Shown: positions 49,235 to 59,003, counted from the first letter of the stretch. The stretch: DNA of 64,000 nt from CAZOOK01 sp964581385 (GCA_964581385.1 CAZOOK010000014.1:1-64000); one strand, 5' to 3'. Notes: generated by a model not told the origin, from the sequence alone. Numbers and translations are program-made.

Positions 49235-50999
49235 CGGCCATCACAAAATCGATGCTGGCGAGGTAAGCGATCAGGTCCGGAACCATCGAGCCTTTGATCA
49301 CCGACGGAATTTGTTGCAGGTGCGGAAAACTGGGCGTACGGATGCGCGTGCGATAGCTCATCGTGCTGCCGTCGGACACGCAGTAATAACTGTTGATGCC
49401 CTTAGTCGCTTCGATGAGCTGGCTCGATTCGCCGGGCGGAATCACCGGTCCCCACGATACTTGCAGGAAGTGCGTGATCAGCGTCTCGATGTGTTGCAGC
49501 GTGCGTTCCTTCGGCGGCGGACAGGTCAACGGGTGATCGGCTTTGTACGGGCCGGCCGGCATGTTGTTCAGGCACTGCGTGATGATGCGGACGCTCTGCC
49601 GCATTTCCTCGATGCGCACGAGGGCGCGATCGTAGGCATCGCCATTGTTGGCCAGAGGTACTTCGAAATCGAAGTTCTCGAAGCCAGAATACGGCCGCGC
49701 TTTGCGTAGATCGTAATTAACGCCAGTGGCGCGTAATCCGGGACCGGTGACGCCCCACTCCAGTGCCTGTTTGGAGTTGTACTGCGCGACACCGATCGTG
49801 CGCGAGCGCAGGATGCTGTTCTTGATCGCGGCTTGGACGTACTCGTCGAGCCGCTTCGGCATCCACTCGACGAATTCGCGGACGAGCTTATCCCAGCCCT
49901 GCGGCAGATCGTGCGCGACACCGCCGATGCGGTACCACGCCGGATGCATGCGGAAGCCAGTGACCGCCTCGATGACGTCGTAGGCCTTCATGCGGTCGGT
50001 GAACATGAAGAAAATCGGCGTCATGCCGCCGACGTCCTGGATATAGGTACCGAGGAACAGCAAGTGCGAGGTGATACGGAAGAATTCCGACATCATCACG
50101 CGGATGACTTTGACGCGGTCGGGTACTTCAATGCCGGCCAGCTTTTCGACGGTGAGAACGTACGGCAGGTTGTTCATCACGCCGCCGAGGTAGTCGATGC
50201 GGTCGGTGTACGGAATATAGGTGTGCCACGACTGCCGCTCCGCCATTTTCTCGGCGCCGCGATGGTGATAGCCGATGTCTGGTACGCAGTCGACGATCTC
50301 TTCGCCGTCGAGCTGCAGCACGATGCGGAACGCACCGTGCGCGGACGGATGGTTCGGGCCAAGGTTGAGGAACATGAAGTCCTCGTCCTTGGTGCCGCGC
50401 TGCATTCCCCACTCCTCGGGCACGAATTTCAATGCTTCCTGTTCGGCGTCCTGTTTGGCGGCGTCGAGCATGAACGGATCGAATTCAGTCGCACGCGCCG
50501 GATAATCCTTGCGCAACGGGTGACCTTGCCAGGTACGCGGCAACAGGATGCGGTACAGGTGTGGGTGGCCGTCGAAAACGACGCCGAACATGTCCCAGAC
50601 TTCACGTTCGTACCAGCTTGCATTCGGCCAGATGCCGATCGTGGTCGGCAGGTGCAGGTCATCGGCGCTCAGCGCCACCTTGATACGGATATCGCTGTTC
50701 CGCTCGATCGACAGCAGGTGATAGAACACCGTGAAATCGGATTTCGGCTGACCGTCGCGGCGCGTGCGCAGGCGTTCGTCGATCGCGGAGAGATCAAGCA
50801 GCATGACGTACGGTTTCGTCGCGCCGCGCAGGAAGCGCAGTATGTCGAGCAATTTGTCGCGCGGTACCCACAGCGTGGGCACCGCATCCTTCGTCGCCTG
50901 GAAGACGAAGGTGGCGGCGCCGAAGCGCGTATGCAGTTCGCGAACGACCTCGTGCTCGATGCCGGGCACGATGGGGGGAGTCGGTGCGTCGTCAGCCAT
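49221..50999 (-). CDS. nuoCD: NADH-quinone oxidoreductase fused subunit C/D
   Basis: A 592-residue natural fusion. The NuoC part (about residues 1-185) shows DMFGVVFDGHPHLYRILLP and WQGHPLRKDYP. The NuoD part begins near FMFLNLGPNHPSAHGAFR and continues with the quinone-site residues in that loop and IGYHHRGAEKMAE. The fusion occurs in E. coli- and Pseudomonas-type enzymes, while Xanthomonadales and most other bacteria have separate genes, so it is a useful lineage marker. Confidence 0.97.
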   Translation of the reverse strand: MADDAPTPPIVPGIEHEVVRELHTRFGAATFVFQATKDAVPTLWVPRDKLLDILRFLRGATKPYVMLLDLSAIDERLRTRRDGQPKSDFTVFYHLLSIERNSDIRIKVALSADDLHLPTTIGIWPNASWYEREVWDMFGVVFDGHPHLYRILLPRTWQGHPLRKDYPARATEFDPFMLDAAKQDAEQEALKFVPEEWGMQRGTKDEDFMFLNLGPNHPSAHGAFRIVLQLDGEEIVDCVPDIGYHHRGAEKMAERQSWHTYIPYTDRIDYLGGVMNNLPYVLTVEKLAGIEVPDRVKVIRVMMSEFFRITSHLLFLGTYIQDVGGMTPIFFMFTDRMKAYDVIEAVTGFRMHPAWYRIGGVAHDLPQGWDKLVREFVEWMPKRLDEYVQAAIKNSILRSRTIGVAQYNSKQALEWGVTGPGLRATGVNYDLRKARPYSGFENFDFEVPLANNGDAYDRALVRIEEMRQSVRIITQCLNNMPAGPYKADHPLTCPPPKERTLQHIETLITHFLQVSWGPVIPPGESSQLIEATKGINSYYCVSDGSTMSYRTRIRTPSFPHLQQIPSVIKGSMVPDLIAYLASIDFVMADVDR

Positions 51000-51031
51000 A
51001 CTAGGCGTTTTCCGTCTGCGTTCGGCTCAAA

Positions 51032-51706
51032 TCAAATAGTATCCGGAGAGCGCAATGTCGTCGCGCTCATTCGTTCGGCGCGCTTGAGGTCGCGCTGCGC
51101 CGGCAGGTTGGCACGGTAGACGCCCTGATCGCCGACGACCCATGACAGCGGCCGGCGCTCCTTGCCGATCGATTCCTGCAACAGCATCAAGCCTTGCAGA
51201 AAGGCTTCCGGGCGCGGCGGACAGCCCGGGATGTAAACGTCGACCGGCAGGAATTTATCCACGCCCTGCACGACCGAGTAGATATCGTACATGCCGCCGG
51301 AATTGGCGCAGGCGCCCATCGAGATCACCCATTTGGGTTCCAACATCTGCTCATACAGACGCTGCACGACGGGTGCCATCTTGATGAAGCAGGTGCCGGC
51401 GACGACCATGAAGTCCGCCTGCCGTGGCGACGCACGGATGACTTCGGCGCCGAAGCGCGCAACGTCATGCGGTGAAGTGAACGCAGTCGCCATCTCGACG
51501 TAGCAGCAGGAAAGACCGAAGTTGTATGGCCATAACGAATTCTTGCGGCCCCAGTTGACAGCTCCGTGCACCACTTCCTCCAGCTTGCCCATGAAGATAT
51601 TACGGTGGACGTGTTCTTCGAGCGGATCTTTCACCGTCTCCCGCTTCTGCATCGGGTAGCGATGCCCTGGTGTATCGGGGTCGATGCGCGTCAGCGTGTA
51701 TTCCAT
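51032..51706 (-). CDS. nuoB: NADH-quinone oxidoreductase subunit B
   Basis: A 224-residue subunit with cluster N2, which reduces quinone. Seen: GLSCCYVEM with the paired Cys ligands, GTCFIKMAP, MGACANSGGMYD and PGCPPRPEAFLQGL. ATG 51706 (MEYTLTRIDPDTP) fits the E. coli length; the longer open frame to 52279 overlaps nuoA. Eight bases separate it from the nuoA stop. Confidence 0.97.
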   Translation of the reverse strand: MEYTLTRIDPDTPGHRYPMQKRETVKDPLEEHVHRNIFMGKLEEVVHGAVNWGRKNSLWPYNFGLSCCYVEMATAFTSPHDVARFGAEVIRASPRQADFMVVAGTCFIKMAPVVQRLYEQMLEPKWVISMGACANSGGMYDIYSVVQGVDKFLPVDVYIPGCPPRPEAFLQGLMLLQESIGKERRPLSWVVGDQGVYRANLPAQRDLKRAERMSATTLRSPDTI

Positions 51707-51714
51707 GGATGATC

Positions 51715-52140
51715 TCAGTGTTCGTCCCGTTTGTGCTGCTCGCGACGGCGGCGGCGCCCGTCCGGCGCCCATTCGAGCGCGCCGATGCGCGCCAGATATA
51801 CGAGACCGGCAAGCAGAATCAGAATGAATATCGTCGCCTCGATGAAACCGGCCCAGCCCGCTTCGCGGACGGAAACGGCCCAAGCGTAGAGAAACAGTGC
51901 TTCGACGTCGAAAATCACGAAAAACATCGCGACCAGATAAAACTTGGCCGAGAAGCGCAGGCGCGCACCGCCGGCCGAGACGACGCCGGACTCGAACGGT
52001 TCGTTCTTGGCGCGGCCCCAGTCGCGGCCGCCGAGCAGCCATGAGGCGACGAGCATGAAGGCGCATAACCCGGCGACGCCGATCAGGTAGATCGCGAAGG
52101 ACCAGTTGTGTGCAATGTTTTCGATGGTCGGCGACACGCT
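51715..52140 (-). CDS. nuoA: NADH-quinone oxidoreductase subunit A
   Basis: A three-helix membrane subunit and first gene of the operon. Seen: IAHNWSFAIYLIGV, KNEPFESGVVSAGGARLRFSAKFYL and FFVIFDVEALFLYAWAVSVRE. The start was set at GTG 52140 (141 residues) because GGGAG lies eight bases upstream and the N-terminus then matches the short E. coli one; ATG 52191 would add 17 residues without a well-placed ribosome binding site. The operon promoter should lie between here and rlmI (52141-52404). Confidence 0.93.
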   Translation of the reverse strand, partial: SVSPTIENIAHNWSFAIYLIGVAGLCAFMLVASWLLGGRDWGRAKNEPFESGVVSAGGARLRFSAKFYLVAMFFVIFDVEALFLYAWAVSVREAGWAGFIEATIFILILLAGLVYLARIGALEWAPDGRRRRREQHKRDEH

Positions 52141-52404
52141 GGCGACTCCCGAATACGAGATGGGGCGAGGTGACGGTGCGCCTACGAGCATAACCTGCGC
52201 GGTGCCGACGCCGTTGCCGTATCAACGCGTGCAAATGATACGCCATGCAAGCCGAATAGGGGCAGCCCCGGCGGATCATTTATGCCGCGAGCGATGCGCA
52301 AATCCTCGATATGGCCGGAAGTGCGCGGCGCGAAATTGCGCCGGCACGCTGTCGGTGGCGCGCCGTTTGGTCTATCGTGCGCCGCCGTTCCCGCGAGTTT
52401 TCCC

Positions 52405-53595
52405 ATGTCCTCCTATCCTGTATTGAAGCTGAAAGCCAAGGAAGAACGGCGCCTGCGCGCCGGTCACCTATGGATTTACTCGAATGAAGTTGATACGGCG
52501 CGGACGCCGCTGTCGGCCTTTCCGGTCGGCGCGCTCTGCCGAGTCGAGGACGCGCGCGGACAGCCGCTCGGGGTCGGCTACGTCAATCCGCATGCTTTGC
52601 TGTGCGCGCGTCTACTGACCGGCAGCGGTGATGCGCTGATCGACGCGGACTGGTTTGCGCGCCGTATCGATACCGCGTTGCAGCTGCGCCAGCGTCTTTA
52701 CTCGGAACCCTTCTATCGCCTGATTTACGGCGAAGCGGACGGCGTGCCGGGGCTGGTTGTGGATCGCTATGGCGACGTCGTCGTCGCGCAATTCGCGACC
52801 GCTGGCATCGACGCGCAGCGCGACACCATCCTCGAGGCCCTGCGGCGCGTGCTGAAGCCGCGCGGCATCTGGCTCGCCAACGATACGTCGGCGCGCGAAC
52901 TGGAGAGCCTGCCGCTAGTGACCGAGGCCATTGGCGATGTGCCGGAGACGGTCGAAATCAGCGAGGGCGGGGTGCGTTTTGCCGTGCCGGTTCGCGGCGG
53001 ACAGAAAACCGGTTGGTTCTTCGATCAGCGTGACAACCGCGACCGCCTTGCGCGCTACGCGCATGGTGCGCGCGTGCTCGACGTGTTCAGCTACGTCGGC
53101 GCCTGGGCACTGCGCGCGCACGGTTTCGGTGCGAGTGCGGTTGCCTGCATCGACAGTTCCGCGCCGGCGCTTGAAGCGGCGGCGGCCAATGCCCGTCTCA
53201 ACGACGCCGCGCTGGAAGGACTGCGCGGCGAGGCGCTCGACGTCCTGAAGCAGTTGCATGCGGATGGCCGTCGTTTCGATCTCGTCATCGTCGATCCGCC
53301 GGCGCTGATCAAGCGCAAGAAGGATCACGAGGCTGGGTTGAGTCACTATGGCCGGCTCAATCGCGCCGCACTTAATTTGCTGGTGCCGGGCGGATTCCTG
53401 GTTTCGTGTTCGTGCTCCTATCATCTCGATGCGGCGGAGCTGCAGCGGGTGCTGCTGCGCGAGTCACGCGCGGCGGGTAAGCGCTTGCAGATCGTGGAGC
53501 AAGGCGGGCAGGGGCCGGATCACCCGGTGCATCCGGCAATACCCGAGACGCGCTATCTGAAGGCGTTCTATTGCGCGATGGCAGCAGAGTCCTGA
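52405..53595 (+). CDS. rlmI: 23S rRNA m5C1962 methyltransferase
   Basis: A 396-residue SAM-dependent methyltransferase, same length as E. coli RlmI. Seen: N-terminal PUA domain (KAKEERRLRAGHLWIYSNEVD), the central FAVPVRGGQKTGWFFDQRDNR segment, VLDVFSYVGAWALRA for SAM binding, and the catalytic part DPPALIKRKKDHEAG with CSCSYHL carrying the Cys. ATG 52405 begins the PUA domain; the frame from 52282 is not supported. Divergent from nuoA. Confidence 0.94.
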   Translation: MSSYPVLKLKAKEERRLRAGHLWIYSNEVDTARTPLSAFPVGALCRVEDARGQPLGVGYVNPHALLCARLLTGSGDALIDADWFARRIDTALQLRQRLYSEPFYRLIYGEADGVPGLVVDRYGDVVVAQFATAGIDAQRDTILEALRRVLKPRGIWLANDTSARELESLPLVTEAIGDVPETVEISEGGVRFAVPVRGGQKTGWFFDQRDNRDRLARYAHGARVLDVFSYVGAWALRAHGFGASAVACIDSSAPALEAAAANARLNDAALEGLRGEALDVLKQLHADGRRFDLVIVDPPALIKRKKDHEAGLSHYGRLNRAALNLLVPGGFLVSCSCSYHLDAAELQRVLLRESRAAGKRLQIVEQGGQGPDHPVHPAIPETRYLKAFYCAMAAES

Positions 53596-53858
53596 TCCCC
53601 CCGTTTTGCCGCACGCTTCGGACGATGTGAGTGCGTAAGCAGGTTGGGCAGCCGCACCGGACTATTCCGCCGGGGCGTTTCAGCGGGCGTTCATATTTCC
53701 CCTGAAAAACTGTGATCGAGCGAGGTTCGATCGCAAGGACGCGGTGGTACAAATCCCCCGTGGCAAAGTAAACAGCACGCGATGATATCCCTCGTTCCGC
53801 TCATCACGATCGTTGTCGATCGGACGGGCGTCGGACAACACAACAAGAGGGGTAGTAA

Positions 53859-54836
53859 ATGAATATTCGAACGGTGGGTGCCGCTGTTTGCGGCTTAGTT
53901 TTTTGCGCGACCAACGCTTTCGCCCAGTCCGGGGAAAGTTCCACGACATTGAATGAGTCGATTCCTGCAAATGTGTCCAGCCAGACCGCAGGCTGGCGCT
54001 ACACCCTGCGACCGATTCCGGGTGTTACCAGTTTCGAAACGATTGAATATATCGATGGCGAGGATCGCAGCGTTCTCTATCTGACGCCGGTCACGCCGAA
54101 ATTTTCCTCGCCCCCGGCGATCGTGTTGCTTCTGTATCGTGGCGGCACGCCTGAGACGATGGCCAATCTTTCGGAGATCGGAAATCTGGTTGCCGAATAT
54201 GGTGTGTGGGTGATCCTTCCCGAACCGGATACGGGCGGCTGGAACGTCAATCCCTACACGCAGGATCGAAGAACGAATGACGTCACATTTCTGAATATGG
54301 TGATCGATGACTCGATCGCCGGCTACAACCTCAATCCGCACAAGATTTATATGTCGGGCTATTCGGACGGCGCTTTTATGGCCGCTCTGTATGCCTGTGA
54401 ACAGCCCGGAAAGATTGCCGCGGCCGGACTGATCGACAGCGAGATGGTGAATCAAACTGCTCCCACCTGTCCGACACAGCCACCGCTGCCAGTCGTGATG
54501 TTCGACGGCACGGACGACAAGCGCGTTGTCTACGACGGCGAGTATGGCCAGATGTCGGTGCCGGACAGCATTGCTTTCTGGGCGCAACGAAACCTTTGCG
54601 GCGCGACGCCCATCATCGCCAATCTGCCGGATAAGGATCCGTCGGACGGCACCACGGTACAACTTGCGACGTATGCGCAATGCAGTGCCGGTGCGCTCGC
54701 CGAGCTTTACACGATCAACGGTGGTGGCCATACCTGGCCAGGCACTTCGGTCGTGACTTATGGGTTGGGCAATACGACACAGGACATCAACGCCACCGAG
54801 ATTCTTTGGAGCTTCTTCAAGAACTACTCGCGCTGA
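53859..54836 (+). CDS. Secreted PHB-depolymerase-like esterase
   Basis: A 325-residue alpha/beta hydrolase with a signal peptide cleaved after AFA (residue 22). Seen: lipase-box serine SGYSDGAF (Ser169), acid in FDGTDD (Asp219 most likely) and GGGHTWPG (His291), the arrangement of the LpqC/polyhydroxybutyrate depolymerase and feruloyl-esterase group. Paired Cys residues suggest disulfides. No binding domain for insoluble polymer follows, so a soluble ester or oligomer is the more likely substrate. The 263 bases before it hold no gene. Confidence 0.85.
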   Translation: MNIRTVGAAVCGLVFCATNAFAQSGESSTTLNESIPANVSSQTAGWRYTLRPIPGVTSFETIEYIDGEDRSVLYLTPVTPKFSSPPAIVLLLYRGGTPETMANLSEIGNLVAEYGVWVILPEPDTGGWNVNPYTQDRRTNDVTFLNMVIDDSIAGYNLNPHKIYMSGYSDGAFMAALYACEQPGKIAAAGLIDSEMVNQTAPTCPTQPPLPVVMFDGTDDKRVVYDGEYGQMSVPDSIAFWAQRNLCGATPIIANLPDKDPSDGTTVQLATYAQCSAGALAELYTINGGGHTWPGTSVVTYGLGNTTQDINATEILWSFFKNYSR

Positions 54837-54925
54837 AGCCTGGCCACGCAGCGATATGTGTGGTGAGTGTGGCGCGGCGGGCTCCGTCGCGTCACACTCG
54901 TTGCTGGACCAATGGAGTTTCAATT

Positions 54926-56035
54926 GTGGAATCCGGCAACAAAACCGAACAGCAACCCGAATCACTGAACTGCGAAACCGACCAGGGATTTGCGCAGTGG
55001 ATGGCGACCTGCAATGGCTCGCTCGCCATCTCCACCTATCAGGCGGGCTTTCTGTTCATGGTTGGCTGGAATGGAAGGCAGGTATCGTTCCTGCCGCGCC
55101 GTTTTGCGCGACCGATGGGGCTCGATGTGCAAGGCGATCGCATGGCATTAGCGACGCAAAACGGTATCTGGCTGTTCGGCGACGCGAAAGCGCTCGCGTA
55201 TCACTATCGCGAACCGGGGCGTTACGACTCGCTGTTCCTGCCGCGTGCGACGTTTTATATGCCGGAACTGCAATTGCACGATGTGTCGTTTGCCGGCGAC
55301 GAGGTCTGGTTCGTCAATACGCGCATGTCGTGCCTGGCGACGTTGAGTACGCTGCACACTTTCGAACCGCGCTGGCGGCCCGATTTCATTTCCGAGCTGG
55401 TGCCGGAAGACCGCTGCCATCTCAATGGACTGGCGATGCGTGGCGGCAAGCCAGCGTTCGTGACGGCGTTGGCGAAAACCGACATCGTCGGCGGCTGGCG
55501 CGAACACCGTGCGACCGGCGGCGTGGTCATTGATGTCGACAGCAATGAAATTGTCATTGGCGGCTTAGCCATGCCGCATTCGCCGCGCTGGCATCAGGGC
55601 AGTCTGTGGGTGCTGCATGCCGGTGCGGGTGAATTGCTGAAGGTCGGCCGCGACGGCAAATACGATGTCGTCTGCGCGCTGCCCGGTTACCTGCGCGGCC
55701 TTTGTTTCGCTGGCGACTATGCCCTGGTGGCGCTGAGCAAGATCCGCGAGACGAACATCTTCGGCGGAATGCCCGTGCAGAGCCGCTATCCCGAACTATT
55801 GTGCGGCGTGGCCGTCGTGGATCTGCGTTCCGGCCGGCAGGTCGGCATGTTGCGGTTTGTCGCTGGCTGCTCCGAGCTTTACGACTTGCGTTTCATCCCG
55901 GGCGTGCGTCGACCCAATGTGCTCAATCTCGAAAAAGAAGACGCGTCGCAGGCGATCTTCCTCGAAGAGTGCGGTTACTGGCTGCGGCCCGAATTCGAAA
56001 TCAAGAGCACGAACAGCCCGTCACGCCTGGGATGA
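54926..56035 (+). CDS. TIGR03032 family protein
   Basis: A 369-residue cytoplasmic protein resembling the TIGR03032 (DUF4915) family, a beta-propeller-like group of unknown activity seen near surface glycan or peptide-modifying genes. Seen: FAQWMATCNGSLAISTYQAGFLFMVG near the N-terminus, FLPRRFARPMGL, a repeated set of beta segments, SPRWHQGSLWVLHAGAGELLKV and the C-terminal RFIPGVRRPNVLN. GTG 54926 with GGAG eight bases upstream is the supported start; the open frame to 54680 overlaps the esterase gene. Confidence 0.82.
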   Translation: MESGNKTEQQPESLNCETDQGFAQWMATCNGSLAISTYQAGFLFMVGWNGRQVSFLPRRFARPMGLDVQGDRMALATQNGIWLFGDAKALAYHYREPGRYDSLFLPRATFYMPELQLHDVSFAGDEVWFVNTRMSCLATLSTLHTFEPRWRPDFISELVPEDRCHLNGLAMRGGKPAFVTALAKTDIVGGWREHRATGGVVIDVDSNEIVIGGLAMPHSPRWHQGSLWVLHAGAGELLKVGRDGKYDVVCALPGYLRGLCFAGDYALVALSKIRETNIFGGMPVQSRYPELLCGVAVVDLRSGRQVGMLRFVAGCSELYDLRFIPGVRRPNVLNLEKEDASQAIFLEECGYWLRPEFEIKSTNSPSRLG

Positions 56036-56085
56036 TCACCCAAGTCCGACAGGCCGCCAAGTCGGGTACCGGCTAAAATGTGCTG

Positions 56086-56445
56086 ATGTCCGCTTCCACT
56101 CAATTCCTCGCCCGGGTCATTGTCTCGGCGCTGCTGATCGCTGCTGCGGCGGCGATAGCCCGGCGCAGCACGCTCGCTGGCGCCCTGCTGGTGTCGTTGC
56201 CGCTGACTTCGCTGCTGACTTTGATCTGGGTCTGGCTGGACACCCATGACAAGGAGCGGGTGGCGGCACTCGCCACCGATATCCTATGGCTGGTGGTGCC
56301 GTCGCTGCTGCTGTTCGTGCTGCTGCCGATCCTGCTGCGCGCGGGTTGGGGATTCTGGCAGAGTCTGATGATGTCCTGTGTCGCCACAGCGGCGGCTTAT
56401 GCCGGCGCGACGGCGTTGCTGCGCGGACTGCGGCTCACATCCTGA
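56086..56445 (+). CDS. DUF3147 family membrane protein
   Basis: A 119-residue protein with four hydrophobic helices. The pattern IARRSTLAGALLVSLPLTSLLTLIWVW, then DTHDKERVAALATDILWLVVPSLLLFVLLPILL, matches DUF3147 proteins. Function unknown. ATG 56086 was chosen over GTG 56080 two codons upstream. It stands 19 bases before lgt and may share its transcript. Confidence 0.82.
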   Translation: MSASTQFLARVIVSALLIAAAAAIARRSTLAGALLVSLPLTSLLTLIWVWLDTHDKERVAALATDILWLVVPSLLLFVLLPILLRAGWGFWQSLMMSCVATAAAYAGATALLRGLRLTS

Positions 56446-56464
56446 TCCGAATAAACCAATACTC

Positions 56465-57277
56465 ATGCTCGTTCATCCCGATATCGATCCGGTGGCTGTC
56501 CGCCTTGGCCCGTTGAAAGTCCACTGGTACGGACTGATGTATCTGCTCGGTTTCTGGGGCTGCTGGTGGCTCGCTGTCGTGCGCGGCCGCAAGACGCATG
56601 TGAACTGGTCGCAGGATCAGGTCTCCGACATCCTGTTCTATATCGTCATGGGTGTCATCCTTGGGGGCCGCCTCGGCTACATCCTGTTCTACGCCTACAC
56701 GCCGCAGGGGCAGTGGCTGGAAGCGCTCGATCCGATGACGGTGCTCAAGGTGTGGGACGGTGGTATGTCGTTCCACGGCGGCCTGCTCGGGGTTACTGCC
56801 GCAATGTTCATATACGCCTGGCAGCGCCGGCTGAACGTGTTCGATGTCGCCGACTTCGTCGCCGTGGTCGTGCCGTTCGGACTGCTGGCCGGGCGCATCG
56901 GCAATTTCATCAACGGCGAGCTGTGGGGCGCACCCACCCGTATGCCCTGGGGCGTGGTGTTCCAGCGCGCGGGCGACAATATGCCGCGCCATCCGAGCCA
57001 GCTCTACGAAGCAGCATTGGAGGGCGTGGTGATGCTATCGGTACTATGGTGGTTCGGTTCGCGGCCGCGGCCGCGCATGGCGATCTGCGGACTATTCCTG
57101 GTGATGTATTCAAGCTTCCGCTGGCTGATTGAATTCGTGCGGTTGCCGGACGCTCAGTTCGGTTATCTGGCCTGGGGTTGGTTGACAATGGGGCAGGTGC
57201 TGAGCATTCCAATGTTCCTGGTCGGCGCCGCGTTTCTCGGACTCGCTTACCGCCGCGGCATGCAGCCGGAGGTCTGA
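56465..57277 (+). CDS. lgt: Prolipoprotein diacylglyceryl transferase
   Basis: A 270-residue seven-helix enzyme adding diacylglycerol to the lipobox Cys of prolipoproteins. Seen: the N-terminal PDIDPVAVRLGPLKVHWYGLMYLLGF, GGMSFHGGLLG with the essential His, and LLAGRIGNFINGELWGAPT with the essential Arg. ATG 56465 gives the usual start. thyA begins three bases after its stop. Confidence 0.97.
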   Translation: MLVHPDIDPVAVRLGPLKVHWYGLMYLLGFWGCWWLAVVRGRKTHVNWSQDQVSDILFYIVMGVILGGRLGYILFYAYTPQGQWLEALDPMTVLKVWDGGMSFHGGLLGVTAAMFIYAWQRRLNVFDVADFVAVVVPFGLLAGRIGNFINGELWGAPTRMPWGVVFQRAGDNMPRHPSQLYEAALEGVVMLSVLWWFGSRPRPRMAICGLFLVMYSSFRWLIEFVRLPDAQFGYLAWGWLTMGQVLSIPMFLVGAAFLGLAYRRGMQPEV

Positions 57278-57280
57278 CTT

Positions 57281-58075
57281 ATGAAGCAGTATCTGGACCT
57301 CATGCGTTACGTGCTCGAAACGGGCGCGGCAAAATCGGATCGCACCGGCACCGGCACGCTTTCAGTGTTCGGACATCAGATGCGCTTCGATCTCGCCGCC
57401 GGTTTTCCGGTGGTCACCACCAAGAAACTGCACCTGAAATCGATCATCGTCGAGCTGTTGTGGTTTCTGCGTGGCGATACCAACGTAAAGTTTCTGCGCG
57501 AGCATGGCGTCACGATCTGGGATGAGTGGGCCAATGCCGACGGCGAACTCGGTCCTGTCTATGGCAGGCAATGGCGTGCATGGCCGGCACCGGACGGGCG
57601 GCACATCGATCAGATCAAAATCCTGCTTGACCAGCTGCGGACGACGCCGGATTCGCGCCGCTTGATCGTTTCTGCGTGGAACGTCGGCGAAATCGACAAA
57701 ATGGCGCTCGCGCCCTGTCATGCACTGTTCCAGTTTTATGTTGCCGACGGCAAGCTGTCCTGCCAGCTTTATCAGCGCAGCGCGGATATTTTTCTCGGTG
57801 TCCCATTCAATATCGCCAGCTACGCGTTGCTGACGCTGATGATCGCGCAGGTGGCTGGATTCATGCCCGGCGAATTCGTCTGGACCGGCGGCGATTGTCA
57901 CCTATACTCCAACCATCTGGAGCAATCCCGGTTGCAGCTGACGCGTGCACCGCGCGTGTTGCCGACGATGACGCTGAATCCGCAGGTGAAGGATCTGTTC
58001 GCGTTTCGCTACGAGGATTTCGTATTGAGCAACTACGATCCCCATCCGCACATCAAGGCGCCTGTCGCAGTGTGA
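57281..58075 (+). CDS. thyA: Thymidylate synthase
   Basis: A 264-residue enzyme making dTMP from dUMP and methylene-tetrahydrofolate. Seen: TGTGTLSVFGHQMRF, the catalytic Cys146 in ALAPCHALFQFYV, RSADIFLGVPFNIASYALL, and the GDCHLYSNH segment. The length equals E. coli ThyA. Its stop overlaps the next gene's GTG by four bases. Confidence 0.98.
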   Translation: MKQYLDLMRYVLETGAAKSDRTGTGTLSVFGHQMRFDLAAGFPVVTTKKLHLKSIIVELLWFLRGDTNVKFLREHGVTIWDEWANADGELGPVYGRQWRAWPAPDGRHIDQIKILLDQLRTTPDSRRLIVSAWNVGEIDKMALAPCHALFQFYVADGKLSCQLYQRSADIFLGVPFNIASYALLTLMIAQVAGFMPGEFVWTGGDCHLYSNHLEQSRLQLTRAPRVLPTMTLNPQVKDLFAFRYEDFVLSNYDPHPHIKAPVAV

Positions 58076-58932
58076 GAGCTTCGCTTGCGGTGATATTCGG
58101 CGCCGCGTTGCTGGTGGGGTGCATGGGGCCGCCGTATCCGGAGGGTTCGATCGAACAGCTCTTTCCGCAACCGCCACGTCCGGCCGATCACTACTACATG
58201 GTCGGTGACCGCCGCATCCATTACGTCGAGATGACGGGCGCAGCGCCAGCCCGCATCATTTTCATCCATGGTTCGCCTGGCGACTGGAAGGCCTGGGCCG
58301 GCTATCTTGACGATTCGACGTTGCGTGGCCGTGCGACACTGATTGCCGTCGATCGTCCGGGTTTCGGTGATTCGCAACCTGGACGCGTGGTACCGGATTT
58401 GCGCGAACAGGCCCGTTTGCTGGAGCCGTTGTTACGCGACGATCGCGTGCCAACTGTCGTGGTCGGACATTCGCTCGGTGGACCCATCGCTGCGGAATTG
58501 GCGATGGACTATCCGGCGGAAGTATCCGCCGCCGTGCTGATCGCGCCGTCGATCGATCCGCACACCGAACAGCCGCGCTGGTACAACCGGGCGATGACCT
58601 GGTGGCTGGTACGCCAGTTGCTGCCTGCTGAATTCGAGTGGTCCAACAACGAAATCATGCCGCTGGCACAGGAACTGGCGGCAATGGAGGAGAGATGGCA
58701 GAGCCTGACGATACCCGTCATTGTCATCCAGGGTGCCAGAGATGAACTGGTCGATCCGCGCACTGCGGATTTCGCCCAGAAAGTATTACCGGCATCGAGC
58801 CGCGTGCTTCTCGTGCCGGATCAGGGACATTTCGTGCTGTGGGAGAAACCCGCGATCGTTGTCGATGCCATTGTTGATGTCTTGCAAAAGGCGCAGGCTG
58901 CGCGCGCCCACTCGGATCGGAGTGCGTCCTGA
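58072..58932 (+). CDS. Alpha/beta-hydrolase lipoprotein between thyA and folA
   Basis: A 286-residue hydrolase with a lipoprotein signal: VRASLAVIFGAALLVGC with lipobox LVGC (Cys17). Seen: HGSPGDW oxyanion region, nucleophile GHSLGG (Ser134), acid in GARDELVDP (Asp224) and DQGHFVLW (His253). Gly/Pro after the lipid Cys (MGPP) favours the outer membrane. GTG 58072 overlaps thyA by four bases, indicating coupling; frames extending back to 57676 lie inside thyA. The substrate is unknown. Such a gene between thyA and folA is unusual. Confidence 0.85.
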   Translation: MRASLAVIFGAALLVGCMGPPYPEGSIEQLFPQPPRPADHYYMVGDRRIHYVEMTGAAPARIIFIHGSPGDWKAWAGYLDDSTLRGRATLIAVDRPGFGDSQPGRVVPDLREQARLLEPLLRDDRVPTVVVGHSLGGPIAAELAMDYPAEVSAAVLIAPSIDPHTEQPRWYNRAMTWWLVRQLLPAEFEWSNNEIMPLAQELAAMEERWQSLTIPVIVIQGARDELVDPRTADFAQKVLPASSRVLLVPDQGHFVLWEKPAIVVDAIVDVLQKAQAARAHSDRSAS

Positions 58933-59003
58933 AAAATCGCTGCCGAGCTTTTTTGTGCGCTGCGACTGCTGTAGCTTTTCATTCTTGAACCGATAACAAG
59001 AGC

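Noticed and set aside
49833..51119. Long plus-strand frame opposite nuoCD (and similar ones opposite nuoL, nuoF, nuoG)
   Set aside because: Mirror frames caused by codon bias of the real nuo genes; no family features and no ribosome binding site context.
53710..53760. tRNA-like GGTTCGATC segment
   Set aside because: No acceptor, D or anticodon stems can be built around it.
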